A stretch of 64,000 bases of DNA from Lingula anatina (taxonomy: Eukaryota; Brachiopoda; Lingulata; Lingulida; Lingulidae), in the NCBI RefSeq assembly GCF_001039355.2, contig NW_019775719.1, positions 78,085 through 142,084 of the forward strand, written 5' to 3'. A model generated the notes under the pieces. It saw nothing but the letters and a program-made list of their open reading frames with translations, was not told the origin of the DNA and ran no database searches. Within the stretch, counting starts at the first letter, position 1, and the number at the start of each line of letters is the position of its first letter. Positions 1-12,413 of the stretch are shown piece after piece. The position numbers and the translations under genes are program-made.

Positions 1-615
1 GAAAGAAATATGGCTCTTTTCAGTAAGAAAAATTCTGCAATACAATAAATAAAGAATAATTAAAACAACAACAACAACAATAGCATCTTTCCAGAGCGTG
101 GCAGCTGTAAACTTCTGAAGGTTAATGCAGCTGGGTTCTTCTTCTATTGATTTTCCCCTGAAGCAATTCTGTTGCAATATTCCGTCCTGTAATATGCTGT
201 CATTGACAGATGTGCTCAGAGCACAGACAACACTGGTAATTCACATTAAAACTCCCCCATCTATCAAGAAAATGTGGCATGTTTTCAGACTCTGGAACCC
301 CTTGCCTGCAGACTTTTCTGTACTTTCTATCAAAGCAATGATTTTTTTTATGTTAAATGCTGGCCATTTCAATGCGCATGCATTTTCATTCCATGGTGCT
401 ATTTAAATTTCCACAAATTTAATCATTAAAATATAGTGTAAGAAGACCCATAATATTTAAATGTTCAAAGTATTTTATTGATAAGGTCAGAACTCAGAAG
501 TTATCATGGAAAATCAACAGAATGTTTCACACAAAAAGAGATTTTCTACATGGTCATATTTGTTAAGTGTGTGTTAGCGGGTATCTGTGTGTATGTGCAT
601 GCATGTATCACTAAC
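1..615 (-). other. Partial intron 4 of the discoidin domain receptor
   Basis: The sequence left of exon 4 is AT-rich with no recognisable continuation of the discoidin domain on the minus strand. A short CAA repeat lies near 65-80. Plus-strand open frames here show no family similarity. Confidence 0.7.
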
Positions 616-757
616 CTGCCCATTTCCAAACCGTCCCTGGGTCTCCACCAACGAAATCACGTGCAGAGACTGGAGGTCGATCTGAAGAAACTCATAAACG
701 TCGGCCGAGATCTGATGGAGCGGACACCATGCGCCCCCTTTCTGGTCTGTACGAATT
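616..757 (-). CDS. Ddr: Discoidin domain receptor, exon 4 (middle of discoidin domain)
   Basis: The exon is 142 nt long, with acceptor ttctgtattctcag and donor GGGCAG/GTTAGT. It encodes residues 78-125. The single open frame contains GGAWCP, YEFLQIDLQSLHVISLV and ETQGR, nearly the DDR signature GAWCP / EFLQIDL / TLVGTQGR. Cys89 corresponds to human DDR2 Cys73, half of the disulfide lining the collagen pocket. Arg120 corresponds to Arg105, a collagen-contact residue. Human Asp69 is replaced by Gly85. The exon joins exon 3 in phase 2, forming an Arg codon, and ends in phase 0. The next exon, expected to begin at the Gly after the GGH motif of DDR2, is not found in the remaining 615 bases and must lie off the left edge. 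The gene is therefore partial in this window. Confidence 0.96.
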
Positions 758-3700
758 CTGAGAATACAGAAACAACAGAAATGGTTAAATCATAATTAAT
801 TTTGATAAAACAAATTAAAGCATTTACTCAAAAGTTTTTCAAACTATTGACTTATTGAATACATTCACATTTTATACTGGTTTCTTAAGGCAATATTGCA
901 TTTATATATAATACACAGAAATTATATATCAATATTTACAGAACAAATGTCAGAAAATATCGAGCCTTGACAAATTTCAGATCATACACATAAGGGACGT
1001 TGGTTTTCTTATACATCAGATCAGTCACTCATTCCATTATGATTCAAGAGCCGAAGCCGCTCAATCCATTAGGAGGAGGACGTCACGGCCCAAAACTGAT
1101 TGGTGCCTAAACTCAATGAAAAAGCAATATCTTACTTATTCCAAGGAAGTTTCCAGGGATTTGCCTCATAATGAAAGAGGAAATCTATCTCACACTAAGG
1201 GACCCAGGGGTCAAGATAATAAGATCACCAACTGACCCTCGACTTCACTGAATTATCATTCTGTTACAAATTTGACACAGAATGTCAGGTCTAGAACTGA
1301 CTACTAGCACAGATGGCCTCATGTTAGATTGTGGAGATCTGATGGAACAAGATGAAGATAGCGTAATCTCAATGAGATGAAAATAACCAACATTGGGATA
1401 TTAGCCCAGATGATACCAGAGTTGTCTCCACACAGGGCATGTAGTAATGTTATATCAAATTATTCAGAGAAAACTGCTCCTGAACTCGACTCATCTTCAA
1501 TGCTCTACGAGATACAGTAAAAAAATGCTACGTACAAAACAAATAAATGTATGTGTACCCTTACACATATGAAAATCACTTTTCAATCCAATTTTGTTTA
1601 GTGGCTATAAATTCATTGAAGTTTAAATTGGACCAGATTTGCTAATAAATCTAAGTGCCCATCTTCTGGGCCATCTCAGCCAATCAATAACCCTACTGAG
1701 ACACTCGCCTCTGATAAAATGGCTTCCAAAACTCGATTATGATGAGCGGTGGAACCCCTGCCAATGTCAAAGCTCTGTGAATTCACCATCTCCATGTTCT
1801 AACTGATAGTGTGGCAATTGATTGGAAACTTGAGCCTAATATTATTGTCCGAAAGGTGAAACCAGGTAAACTATGCCCCATAAACAAGGACAGCTTGTGC
1901 TTTTTTTCTCTACAATTTGTAAACTGAATAATTATGGCTGGTTTTATGTATCACATCACAAAGAAATGTTCATAAAGGACTTTTTGTACAAGGAAAAAGA
2001 CAAACAACATCAAAGTTATCGGCAGTAAACATGCAGTCCATACACAACAGTGAGGGATTCTGTTCACAGTATCATTTTAATTTTCATTACAGCCATTTTT
2101 TTTAGCAATCTCTAATTCTAAAAACCCTTCATACAATATTCTATCTCAGGGGAAGTACAGTATTTGGCCAAGTCACCAATTTTATATATTTTTATTACCA
2201 CGGAAATCAAGTTTATCATATTTATCATGAAAAAAAAAATACTTGGCATGAAATTGTTTAAAGGAAGGAACTTGTACCAATTTAGTCACACATTAATCAA
2301 AATAAACAACATGAAAAGAAGTAAATGAGTGCACCTCTTTCATCCTCCATTATCGAAAAAAAAAAAAAAAAAAAACAACAAAAGAAATGATATGAATTGT
2401 ATCAAAATACTTAGACAAATAATTGTTGCAATCATTGCTGTAAATTGTTCATATCAAAGCCTTTGTGCAACAAACTCAATATTGCAAGCATGGAAGACTG
2501 CCATTGTATTCCCATTAATCACATAAAATGGCATAATCATTATCGATTAGTCATTAATACCATTATAATAATAATTATTGTTGTTATTATTCATTTCCCT
2601 CAGAAATCCCTGCCACTGATCAATGTACTTTTCTTTGAAATTAAGCTCTGGTCCTGGGCATTTCTGAGTCCACACAAAGAAGATAAAACCTAATCAGATA
2701 TATATTGAATTTCTTGAAACCTGATAATCCATTTCATGTTTTTGAAAAAATATTGATAACTGATAGCAAAAATGCACTAGTGTATTCTTTGCATATCTAA
2801 ACTCAACATTTGACCTGGTTTTTCTTACTCCTTTTTCAAGACAAAAAGAAATTGAAATGTATATCCATTTTAATTTGCTTTTATTTTGCTATACTTCATT
2901 TTTATTCACTGATAAAATTGGCATCATTTTTTTTTAATTTTTCACAAGGCAACTGGGTCTCCAGAGACAACACAGTCGGCACAGTTTTTACAACATTACA
3001 AGCATGACTTCCTACAACAACATAAAAATGTAATTATAAAGATAATTGCAACACTTGGCGAGGAAAGAGCAGCTGAGAAAATCCAGTTAGTTACATATCG
3101 GATGCCGTGCAAGGCATAACAAAAGGAAGTCCTTTAGTATCTCACCTGGGATGTACAGCTTCTGAGTCACGTTGACAGACAGATAATTGCATTTTTCAAT
3201 TTTTCTCCTTTTTTCTTTTTTTTTCTTAGTTCTGTCCGAGAAAGTAACAGCCCTTTTCATTTAGCAGAAAACAGACTCTTTCTTCCCATCTTTGAAAACT
3301 GTGTTTATAACAACTGTTGAACTACCAAAAGGTCTTTACAAAAAAGTTTTCTATATGTCTTATTTTTGCTTTCTACAAAAGCTTCTCATATTCAGGATAA
3401 CATCATACAGTCTCTATAAATAAACAATAGATCAGTAGCAATGACAGTAGCATCAAGTTCAATATTAACTGGGTTACTGTAGATTAATTTTGTTTATGGC
3501 GGCCCAGAGGGTTTGTAGCAAGAAAAGATGCATTCAGACAAGTTTTAAGTTACAACAGTCTAAATGACACCATACAGACCAAATTATACAGCAGAGACTA
3601 AAATGTTTGCATGACATTAGGTCTAAATGACAAAGCAATCCCACTTGATCTCCGGCATGCAAATCCCTGGTGAATTAATTCAGTTGTCTGCTTCCATGTA

Positions 3701-6700
3701 GAAACTGTTTTTAAGTTTGAAACACATCTAAATGCAGCTCAGTATACCATGAATTCCTAAAGCCACGGTGCTATTGATCATGAATAAATCGCATTTGGGG
3801 GACTCTACTGAGAAATCAGACATTGGGTGACACATAAACCCAGACTTCCCCCTTAATCTGGTTGCGTATTAAACTGCTGACATGGGTGAGAACCTATCAA
3901 ATCTCTGCAATAAGGAGGAAAGATTTACTCAAATAAAAAAGATACAGATTTTTGGGAGGCTTAAGGGCAGCAATGTCCGCAGTTTTATAAATATTTCCAG
4001 TTTCATGAAGGGTTTTACTTGGGATTCCTCCTTAATAGCAAACATTGATCATGCAAAACTGAAATTAATTTTTCATTTGTCATTTACACTGCTTGTCTGT
4101 CTTATCTAAGATGACTTACATCACAAATGTATTATTTAAAGAATTTAAGATAATTCCTTGAGTTAATACACAAAATGAGACATTCAGCAATCTTATGACT
4201 CATACCCTAAAAAGAGAATTTGAGCAAATACGAAAACACGAAAACATGAGCAAACAGACTGAGTGATAGCAGAGCCACAAATGCATCTCTTTTTGTAGGA
4301 AAAACAAACATATCCTTTGCCTGGTTCCGAAGAGGTACTACTGATCAAAGAGGAGTATGTCAATTGCCTCCAGTTTATGTACATAGTGCACAAAACCTTA
4401 TGGAGTAACAACAGCAAAACTCAGCAACAAAAACAAGCTTGAACATAAAAATTGCGTCTGGGGGTCCCTTTTTTGTGCGACTTAAACACCATGACCAGGG
4501 GGGAGGGTACCTTACTCTCGGTGGATTGTTCAAAATATGTCACCATGTCGTGGACGGTTGATCAAAGAGTTGGGAACATTAGTGAACATTCCATGACTTT
4601 TAAGCCACTGTTGTTCAACTTGTCCCATCTGATCTTCATTCAAGAAAAGATTTTATGTGATGGATGCGCCTCGGTTCTGCTTTCTGAACACAAGAGAAGA
4701 GATCACAATGTCATGGTACCCGCTGAAGAGATTCATATCAAAGTGTCTCTTCCCTTGCCCCCACATTCATCATGGAGATTTTTAATAGAAACTTTGGCCA
4801 GAATTCCCCCAAGCAAATCATCCAGGCACTTCAAAAGTCACTAGATTAAAATAATGATATATTTCATTCCAAGCACTTTGTGGTGAACTGTTTTCAAGCC
4901 AAATGATTGTCTTACTGCAAGTCCACGTCTTCTGGAAAAATACTACTTCATAAACACATTTTTTCAGACTGCGTATGTATGGTTTATAGCATTTTAGTGC
5001 TTTATATAAATCAAAGTTATTCTTTCTTTTAGATAATGCAATCTATTTTGCTGACATTCTGTCTCCCTAGTGAGCAGGAAAAAGCTAGTGAGAAGGCAAA
5101 AACAAATTTAAACGAAATCCATTTTTTTTAGCTCTTGGCTAAATTTTTACTGTGCGAATATAGAAGCCAAAATATAAATACGAAGAAAAATATGTTTTCT
5201 CTGCAGCAATACAAGTCAAGAATTGCACACACACTTATTGCACACAGACAAACATTAAGGTATCATCAGCCTTCTCAGTACAATGGGCCAAGCCAAATTA
5301 AATGCTGGAATTTAATGACCAGTTCTTATTTTTTTCTTGAGGCAACTGTAGAGATGAAAGCGATAGTTTGCTGTCATCAAAGTTGATAAAGCATAGCCAT
5401 GACAATCTGATGCCCTCTTGGACAAAGGCTGGCTTTTCACTTAAACATCCCATAAGTAGCTTCCCCACTAACCCCAGGGCAGATCTGTGGCTCAACTACC
5501 TAATTTGCTGACCTTGGGTATTGGCACAGGTTAACTTCAGTAATGAAGGGTATGTCATTTTTTTCCACCAGAGTCAGCACACTTTGAGAGTGTTCCCATC
5601 ATACAGCGCAGTATGTGGTCCTCTTTGAGGGACATCTTTGTTGAGTCTTTACCGGGTAAATGATGCATTCTTTCATCAGATATTTTATTCTCCTGTTTCA
5701 CTTAGGCATTCAGAGCAGACATTTTGGAAGCTCCCTGTCAGACAAAACAGGCCTTTATTTGCAGTAAGGACCAGTCAATCAGTATTTAGTAAGGCAGGCT
5801 ATTGTGCTAATCCTATCTGTTCTGTAGTACTCCTCTTCAAAGAACTACCATCTCCCGTTACAAAATGAGCTTTTTACAAAGGTTAAAACTGATAGCTGAG
5901 GATCATGTGTGGGAGAAGGCTGGTCATGGGTGACTTCACAGTTTTCAGAACAGCACACAGATCTGTTTATCACTTTTCTCAGTACAGATCAAATGACACT
6001 TCTTTCTTTGGCTTTTTATGATGATGTCTACTAGGCCTAACAAGAGAAGTTTTTTTTTAAAGAAAAACTTGACTAAAACTGTGGGAAAGGGCCGCAGAAG
6101 AATATACCACCCTTCCCCTGTATTTTGTAATTCATCATCATCAACATTGTCTATAATAATTACACAGGTTAAGGCAAATTTCTTCTTGAAATAAATGGCC
6201 CCATGGATCATTGACTTCTCAGACTTATCAATCTCCATATTCTAAAGAGTGCCGCCACTCTCTTGACACATGTAATCAATCCACTATTATCTTATTACAA
6301 CAATGATCTACCTTAACACAACAACAGATGTACAAGAACTAAGCAGACTCATTAATACACAATTATTTCACAGTTCATGCAAAGAGCCATTTGTTTGGGA
6401 AAATTGCCATCTGATGTGAAGATTTAGGTGCCCATTAAGCTGCTGACCAGTCGGATTAACTCAGCTGGACGTGGGTTACCTGGGAAGATGGACTATAGAC
6501 GACCATGTAGTCACCTTTCTGATATTTATTCTGGCAGTTGTGGACAACAGATTATGACAGTTTTGAGGTGGTTGCACTGTTGTCCTACCTGCAGTCTCTG
6601 AGACTTTCTGTCTCCTGTTTCACTTCCCCTATGACATATTGAGAAAAACAAACTGGTGCTTCAGGTAAATGTATAAGAAATATCGGTCTGTAGAAATACT

Positions 6701-9700
6701 GCTTGTAGCTGTTTTCGATTTAACATGCCATACTGATAAGGAAAACTGTAGTACCTGTATATCATTTCCCATTTTATGTTATTTATGTGAAATTTTTTTT
6801 CTTGAAAAGAAAATCCATTTTACGCCATTACAAAAACAGACCTGTTTACATCCACTTTATGTTTTTTCTTGTCAAAAAATTCAATATACCAGCAGCAACA
6901 AGACATTTAAATGACAATCTGAAAATAAAAGATGGCATTGGTGCTCTACTGGTGTGGAAATGGGAAATGTCAAGGGGCCCAGTTTCCACATAAACCTTTT
7001 TATCTGCCTATTAATTCCCCACAAATTATGACCCCAGTGCAAGTGTAGGTGAAATAATAGGTAACCTTTCACTTGTCGCAATTACCAGCCCTTTATGAAG
7101 CAGATGTTTCACAAAGTCGGAACACATTTCCTTTTAGAAACTAGGGGCTTCAAAGACCAATGGGTGTAATTCTGCCATGAAATTGGCTCGGAAGGTATAA
7201 TCTTGGCCCATTATGGAGAGATGGTTGCCCAGTCATACAAAGAATTATGGTTCCAGTGATTACCTCAATTGACTGCAGATAAAAAATACAGAGGACTTAC
7301 AAATTTGTCAGACACTAGGGAAAAAAACTGTACTCAGCCCATATGTTCATTGCAAATTAATCTAATATTCACTTTTGTTTCATTAATTTATTACCTCATC
7401 AGATGGATAAATAAATCAGAAAAATATATTGCATTAAACCTAGGCATAATCAGAAAAGCTTTGCATAATTCTGAATCAAACGGCACACACAGTTTTTATT
7501 TTAAAACATTCATTTGAAATATTTTCCCATTTCAAAGTTAAACTACCCCTAAAAAGACTCCTAGCATTGTTAAAATGCTTACTGTTCTGTAAGAGAAAAG
7601 ATATCATGTGTCAAGTCTGGGACAAGCAGCTGACATGCTGCTGATTACTTTGATGAGTTTCATACAAAATCATTGAACCAACTTAATTTCAAGAGGAGAA
7701 AAAAAACATAACCAGCTAGGACGGTGTTGAAAATACAGCAAGCATGATAAATGGGCAATTCAATGGGGAGGAAATTCTTCTCATTTTTACACTAATTAAA
7801 GTGGCAAAAGACTAGGGAATTTTTCTACCCTTTTTTCTCCCCTAATATTTGCAGCATGCCATGTACTGAAACAATGGCGTCTCACATACAAACTATTTTA
7901 TGAAAAACATTCCTGTGGCCAAACGGAAGCCCATTAATTTTTCTTCAACTTGTAAGTTTTTTTTTTTTTTTTTGAATCTGCTTTGTCTTTATAATGCCAA
8001 CATGGGACACACTGGGACTAAGACTCCTGACCTTCATAATATGTGAATCAAAATCTCACCCCTGATCTAGAAAACCCATGCCATTTTTTGCATCAATCTA
8101 ATCATTGTGAACCCCATTTTTAACAATGCCTCAAAGCTTTGTATTTTAAGATCACATTCAATAGGCATGCACTAACAAACACCCAGGAAATATCATACAT
8201 ATCCTAACATACAGACATTTACACTATATATTGTATCACTGGATAGAAAACAGACCACCATGATAATATACACCCATGGTGATGTCATAGTGAATGTAAT
8301 GACAGGGCTATCACAGCAAGTTAGCCTCTATACTGACCAGCACCTGCTGCCTAAGATGACCACTGTGCATCACTGAAGGCAATATGATGCAACATGCTAC
8401 TTAATACAAAATTACCATGAGCTGGGAAATTACAGACAGAAGCTGGGACTCAAAACATGGAGATGACCAATTTCTTTTGTTTTTTTTTTCTCCATTTTCC
8501 TCCCAGCATTTTAGTCATTTATTGCTGAGAAATAAACAATTCTGGTTATTTTTGAAGTCTGAATCAGTTGTGCCTGGCACCACAAATACATAAAACTCGC
8601 TCCCTTTCCAATAAATAATATGATTAATGAGATTCACTCTCCCTGCCTATCTATAAAACAGGTGTATGGGGATCACCTTATCTCCCCCTCCATCAATTAC
8701 AACCTTTATCCATACCTCCTTCCACTGTGCACGCCAGCTCACTGCCAGAAAAATTATTTCTAATCTACAAATAATGTAGTTAGGATTTTCAACTTACAGA
8801 TGGCAAACAGGCTGCTGATACTACAGAAAGAAAAAACTGCAGCTCACTCAGCAAAGAGGAATTATCCAGATGAAAATTCAACTCGGCAATATGCCATGAG
8901 ATTTGAAAATTGTTTTGTCACCTGTTATGGGTTATCTTTAAGGTATCACTTGAAAGTCCAGATAAAAAAGATTTTTATCCTCTAGTATCCTGTGTAAGAT
9001 ATTCAGTAGAGTGGGCACCATTATGAAAGGTGTAAGGTGCCTTGGTGCATAGGAGTGAAATACGTAACCTGGGCCAGCAGGAGAGAGAGGAAAAAAACTG
9101 GAAGAAAAAGAAAAAAACTAACAAGGCGGATATTCATTACATGCAGAAAAAGCAAATTACCCTACCTATCTGGATGAGGGATTTTACCTGTATTTTTCCT
9201 TATCTTTCATGGACCTTATATACCTAAGGAAAGACCTCCATGATTTTTTTATCTTGGAATTAATGAAATTTATTATTTGCAGACTGATTCCGTCAGCGAG
9301 CTATCAGTACATCGCAGGTAGCTGAGAGGGTTAAAGCATGCCTGGGGTTGGGCAATCACTCTGTTATACAATCTCCACAGGATATTAGTTTCTATGCAGG
9401 AAGAAAGTGCATCTCCTTGATTTACACAAAATGCCTTTCCAAATGCATTTTGCAATTCTCTAAATGAAAATGTTCTCATATTTTTACTTGCTTTAATTCT
9501 ATGTGATATGATGCAGGTAAATTTTTTTTGGAAATACCAAAATCTTAAAAAGTTCAAAATCTTTAGAACTTGTTAAATATCTGGAACACAAATGATACCC
9601 AAGTGTTAAATTAGTATATTATCTTCCAATGATCAAGATACAAAATCCATATTCAAGTTCTTTGTTTTCTTAAGTCTTGTCTGATTCAGATAAAGGTGTT

Positions 9701-12307
9701 GGCCATTCAGTGGCCATGTGTAATCTTCATACAGATTGGCACCTGTAACAAAGTGACCAGTCAGGAGATATCTACTGATCAAATTGTCATTCAACTCTCT
9801 TTTGCCAAACATTGTCCATCTTATTATATGCTTTATCGGTGACAGAAACTGGCCATGAGAAAAATTAAAATCTCAGCTTCTCTGACATACAGAGAGTTCA
9901 TGAAAGTTGAAAAGATTCAGATTTCTGTAACTTCAGGAAGATGAAACACTACGCGCTTTTACTGGAACTGAAAATAACTGTTTCTCCTGTGACTGCACGA
10001 ATACATGGTAATGTTACTGAAAAAAGAAAAGAAAAAAAGCCACAAAAATGTATTGATGGACAATTCATGACTGGTGCATCACATGCAAAGGAGTCATCAA
10101 AAACCAAAGAAATTGGAAAATAGCCTTTCATACCATGATTTATGGTTATGCATTCCCATGTTCTTAATTTACCAGTATACCAACTGACAATTACCTAAGA
10201 AAAAGAAAAGAAAAGGCCAACTTCTTCAGTCTTTATGCCGTAACATCCCACATCCTTCTTGTACTATTAAACTAACAATAGGAGAAGACATAGTAAGAAA
10301 GGATATCATGCAATATTCCATTAGGATGCATTCAGCTTAGTTCCTACTTCAGTATCTGTGGGTGCATTTCCACTGACAACTGAAAAATGGGTTCCAAAGA
10401 GTTCTCACAGATATAACACCCAACTGTCACCAGCTCAGCAGAAGTCTAACTTCAATTTTCAACTTTGTACCAGTTCTAAAGCTTGCAAGGTTTCTGAATG
10501 AAATTCACCTCTTTGTAGACATCTTCTTACGTTATTTTTTATAAAACAATTCAGTTAAATGGGCTACCACTGGAGTGGTGACTACCAGTCATATTAATAT
10601 GACAATCTGTGAGGTCACTTAAAATATTTCAAAACGTATGCATGGACCTTTACTATCGGATTTATCATATGTTCTATAAAGCTTCTGATGTAGTCAAGCA
10701 CATTAACCAGGACACATCAGCTTCCAGGTGAATAAGTTATCAGATCCAGAAACATAAAGCTTGAGTGTTAACATGACATCAGATCCAAGATTGGTTCTAT
10801 TATTACATGCCAGCCAGCCTTATCTGTGTTCAACACATAACATCTTTACCTTGTTACAATGTCATCTTTCTTCTGACAGGGTGACACCTAAGATAACCTG
10901 CAGTTTTAACTGCCATGGAAAAATGGTTTACCTAAAAACACCCATCTCTTCTGTCGCCATTTTCAGAACCATAGAAATATTATGCAGAGAGAGGCTTATA
11001 TATATTTCGTATTAAAAAAGCAACCTAGACAAACATTTATCAACATTTTACTTTGGAGAGCCAATAAGGCTGACCAACAAGGAATTTTCTCTGCTGTTAA
11101 TTTCTCTCACACTTCCTCAGAATTACTTAGACAATTTGTGCAATTAGACAAAAAGTGCACAAGCTTAAGAGATATATTTTCTCCACTATCATCAATGATA
11201 CACGCGCGGTGACCTGTATGGTAAAAAACTAATAATAGATTCTCATTTGGGCTTTGATATTGCTTTTAATGTGTTATTGATAATGTTGATGTCGCCATTG
11301 TAATGGTATGGGAAGATTCTGACCATGACTTGGAGGCTCTTTATGGTTGATGTAAATCAGTCTTTGCCCAGACAGACTGACTAAAATGTTGCAATAATTA
11401 ATTCTGTTTTCCTACAGACAGCTATAAAACTTCCACTGTGTCACAACATCTGGTGCAATCGGGGTCGGTAAGACACCACTCCGCGGTAAGCGTACTTGAC
11501 ACATGTGAATGTAACATACGGACAATTTTTTTTCTAATTGAATCAAACTATGCTGAACCTACTGCGACAAGCTGTCCAATATTTAACATAATTGTACAAT
11601 CATGACAGTAACGTGAGCCATGGTGGCAGTGACAGCACTGGTAGCATATTTCTTGATTATCAAAATACTGACACTGGTACTCATGAACACAACTATAAAT
11701 CTTGATGATTTCATAATTACTATTATATCATCAAATTGGCCAGCATGAGACACTAAATTAATCACTTTACCATTACTGACTTTCCTTTTTAATTAATTAC
11801 ATTAACAGATGAAAACCAAATCTGGAAATTTTATGAAAAAATTTTTCATAAACTTCTAATTTCAGAACTAGAAGAGAGGAGTGAAAATTATTCTCCTAGA
11901 GCATTTTTCTATGCCTATGTTAACATCAAAGTAATCTATCATGTGTGGAGGCAAAGACAGTGTGGACATGGAGGAGGGATCCATCTACCACTAGCTAGAC
12001 TGTTAATTAAACCAACCAAGAGATCAATACTCTCTGTTAATGGATCTCTCAGAACCAACCAGTCAAGCAATTATTTCGCAAAAAAAGGGAGGTCTGGAAT
12101 GTTACTTAAACTTTACTTATATTAGGTTTCCACCTACGCTAATTATCATCTCTGTGGTAATTTTGAGAATAACACTTCTGCTTCTTTTTTTCTTTCATTT
12201 TAAAATAGCATGTTTGAATGTTTGATCGGACTTCAACCCAAAGGAAGGATAGTGTTAATCAGAAAACTCATTCGCTAATGTACTTCGATGAGCAAAATTC
12301 GACTTAC
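758..12307 (-). other. Intron 3 of the discoidin domain receptor (about 11.6 kb)
   Basis: The interval is bounded by GTAAGT at exon 3 and ttctcag at exon 4 on the minus strand. It contains AT-rich sequence, an A-run at 2356-2375, T-runs such as that near 7958-7973, and a small GC-richer patch near 1050-1100 with a CRE-like GACGTCAC. A short perfect inverted repeat (ttatgaaaaa/tttttcataa) occurs at 11831-11851. No second gene, tRNA or transposon could be recognised. Confidence 0.8.
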
Positions 12308-12413
12308 CTTGCAAACTTTGCACCTACGCTCTCCTCTTCGAACGATGAGCTCGCTGTGACGGCAGAGTCTGGAATGGCACCCGACTGCATACCAAGAGGA
12401 ACGCGGCAGTTTG
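12308..12413 (-). CDS. Ddr: Discoidin domain receptor, exon 3 (N-terminal part of discoidin domain)
   Basis: The exon is 106 nt long, flanked by acceptor ttttgttccag and donor GTAAGT, and is open in one frame only. It encodes residues 43-77 of the receptor. Visible motifs are NCRVPLGM, SGAIPDS and VTASSSF, which follow the start of the F5/8 type C domain of vertebrate DDR1/DDR2 (CRY-LGM, IPD-DITASS). Cys45 corresponds to human DDR2 Cys30, which pairs with a later cysteine to close the domain. Phe67 sits where human DDR2 has Trp52, part of the collagen pocket. The exon starts in phase 1 and ends in phase 2 (GCA AG), both matching its neighbours. It is richer in CpG and GC than the intron on either side. 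The family call is secure; assignment to DDR1 or DDR2 is not meaningful if the animal is not a vertebrate. Confidence 0.95.

Noticed and set aside
4452-4844. 130-codon plus-strand open frame
   Set aside because: No recognisable domain, no convincing splice or promoter context, and composition like the surrounding intron.
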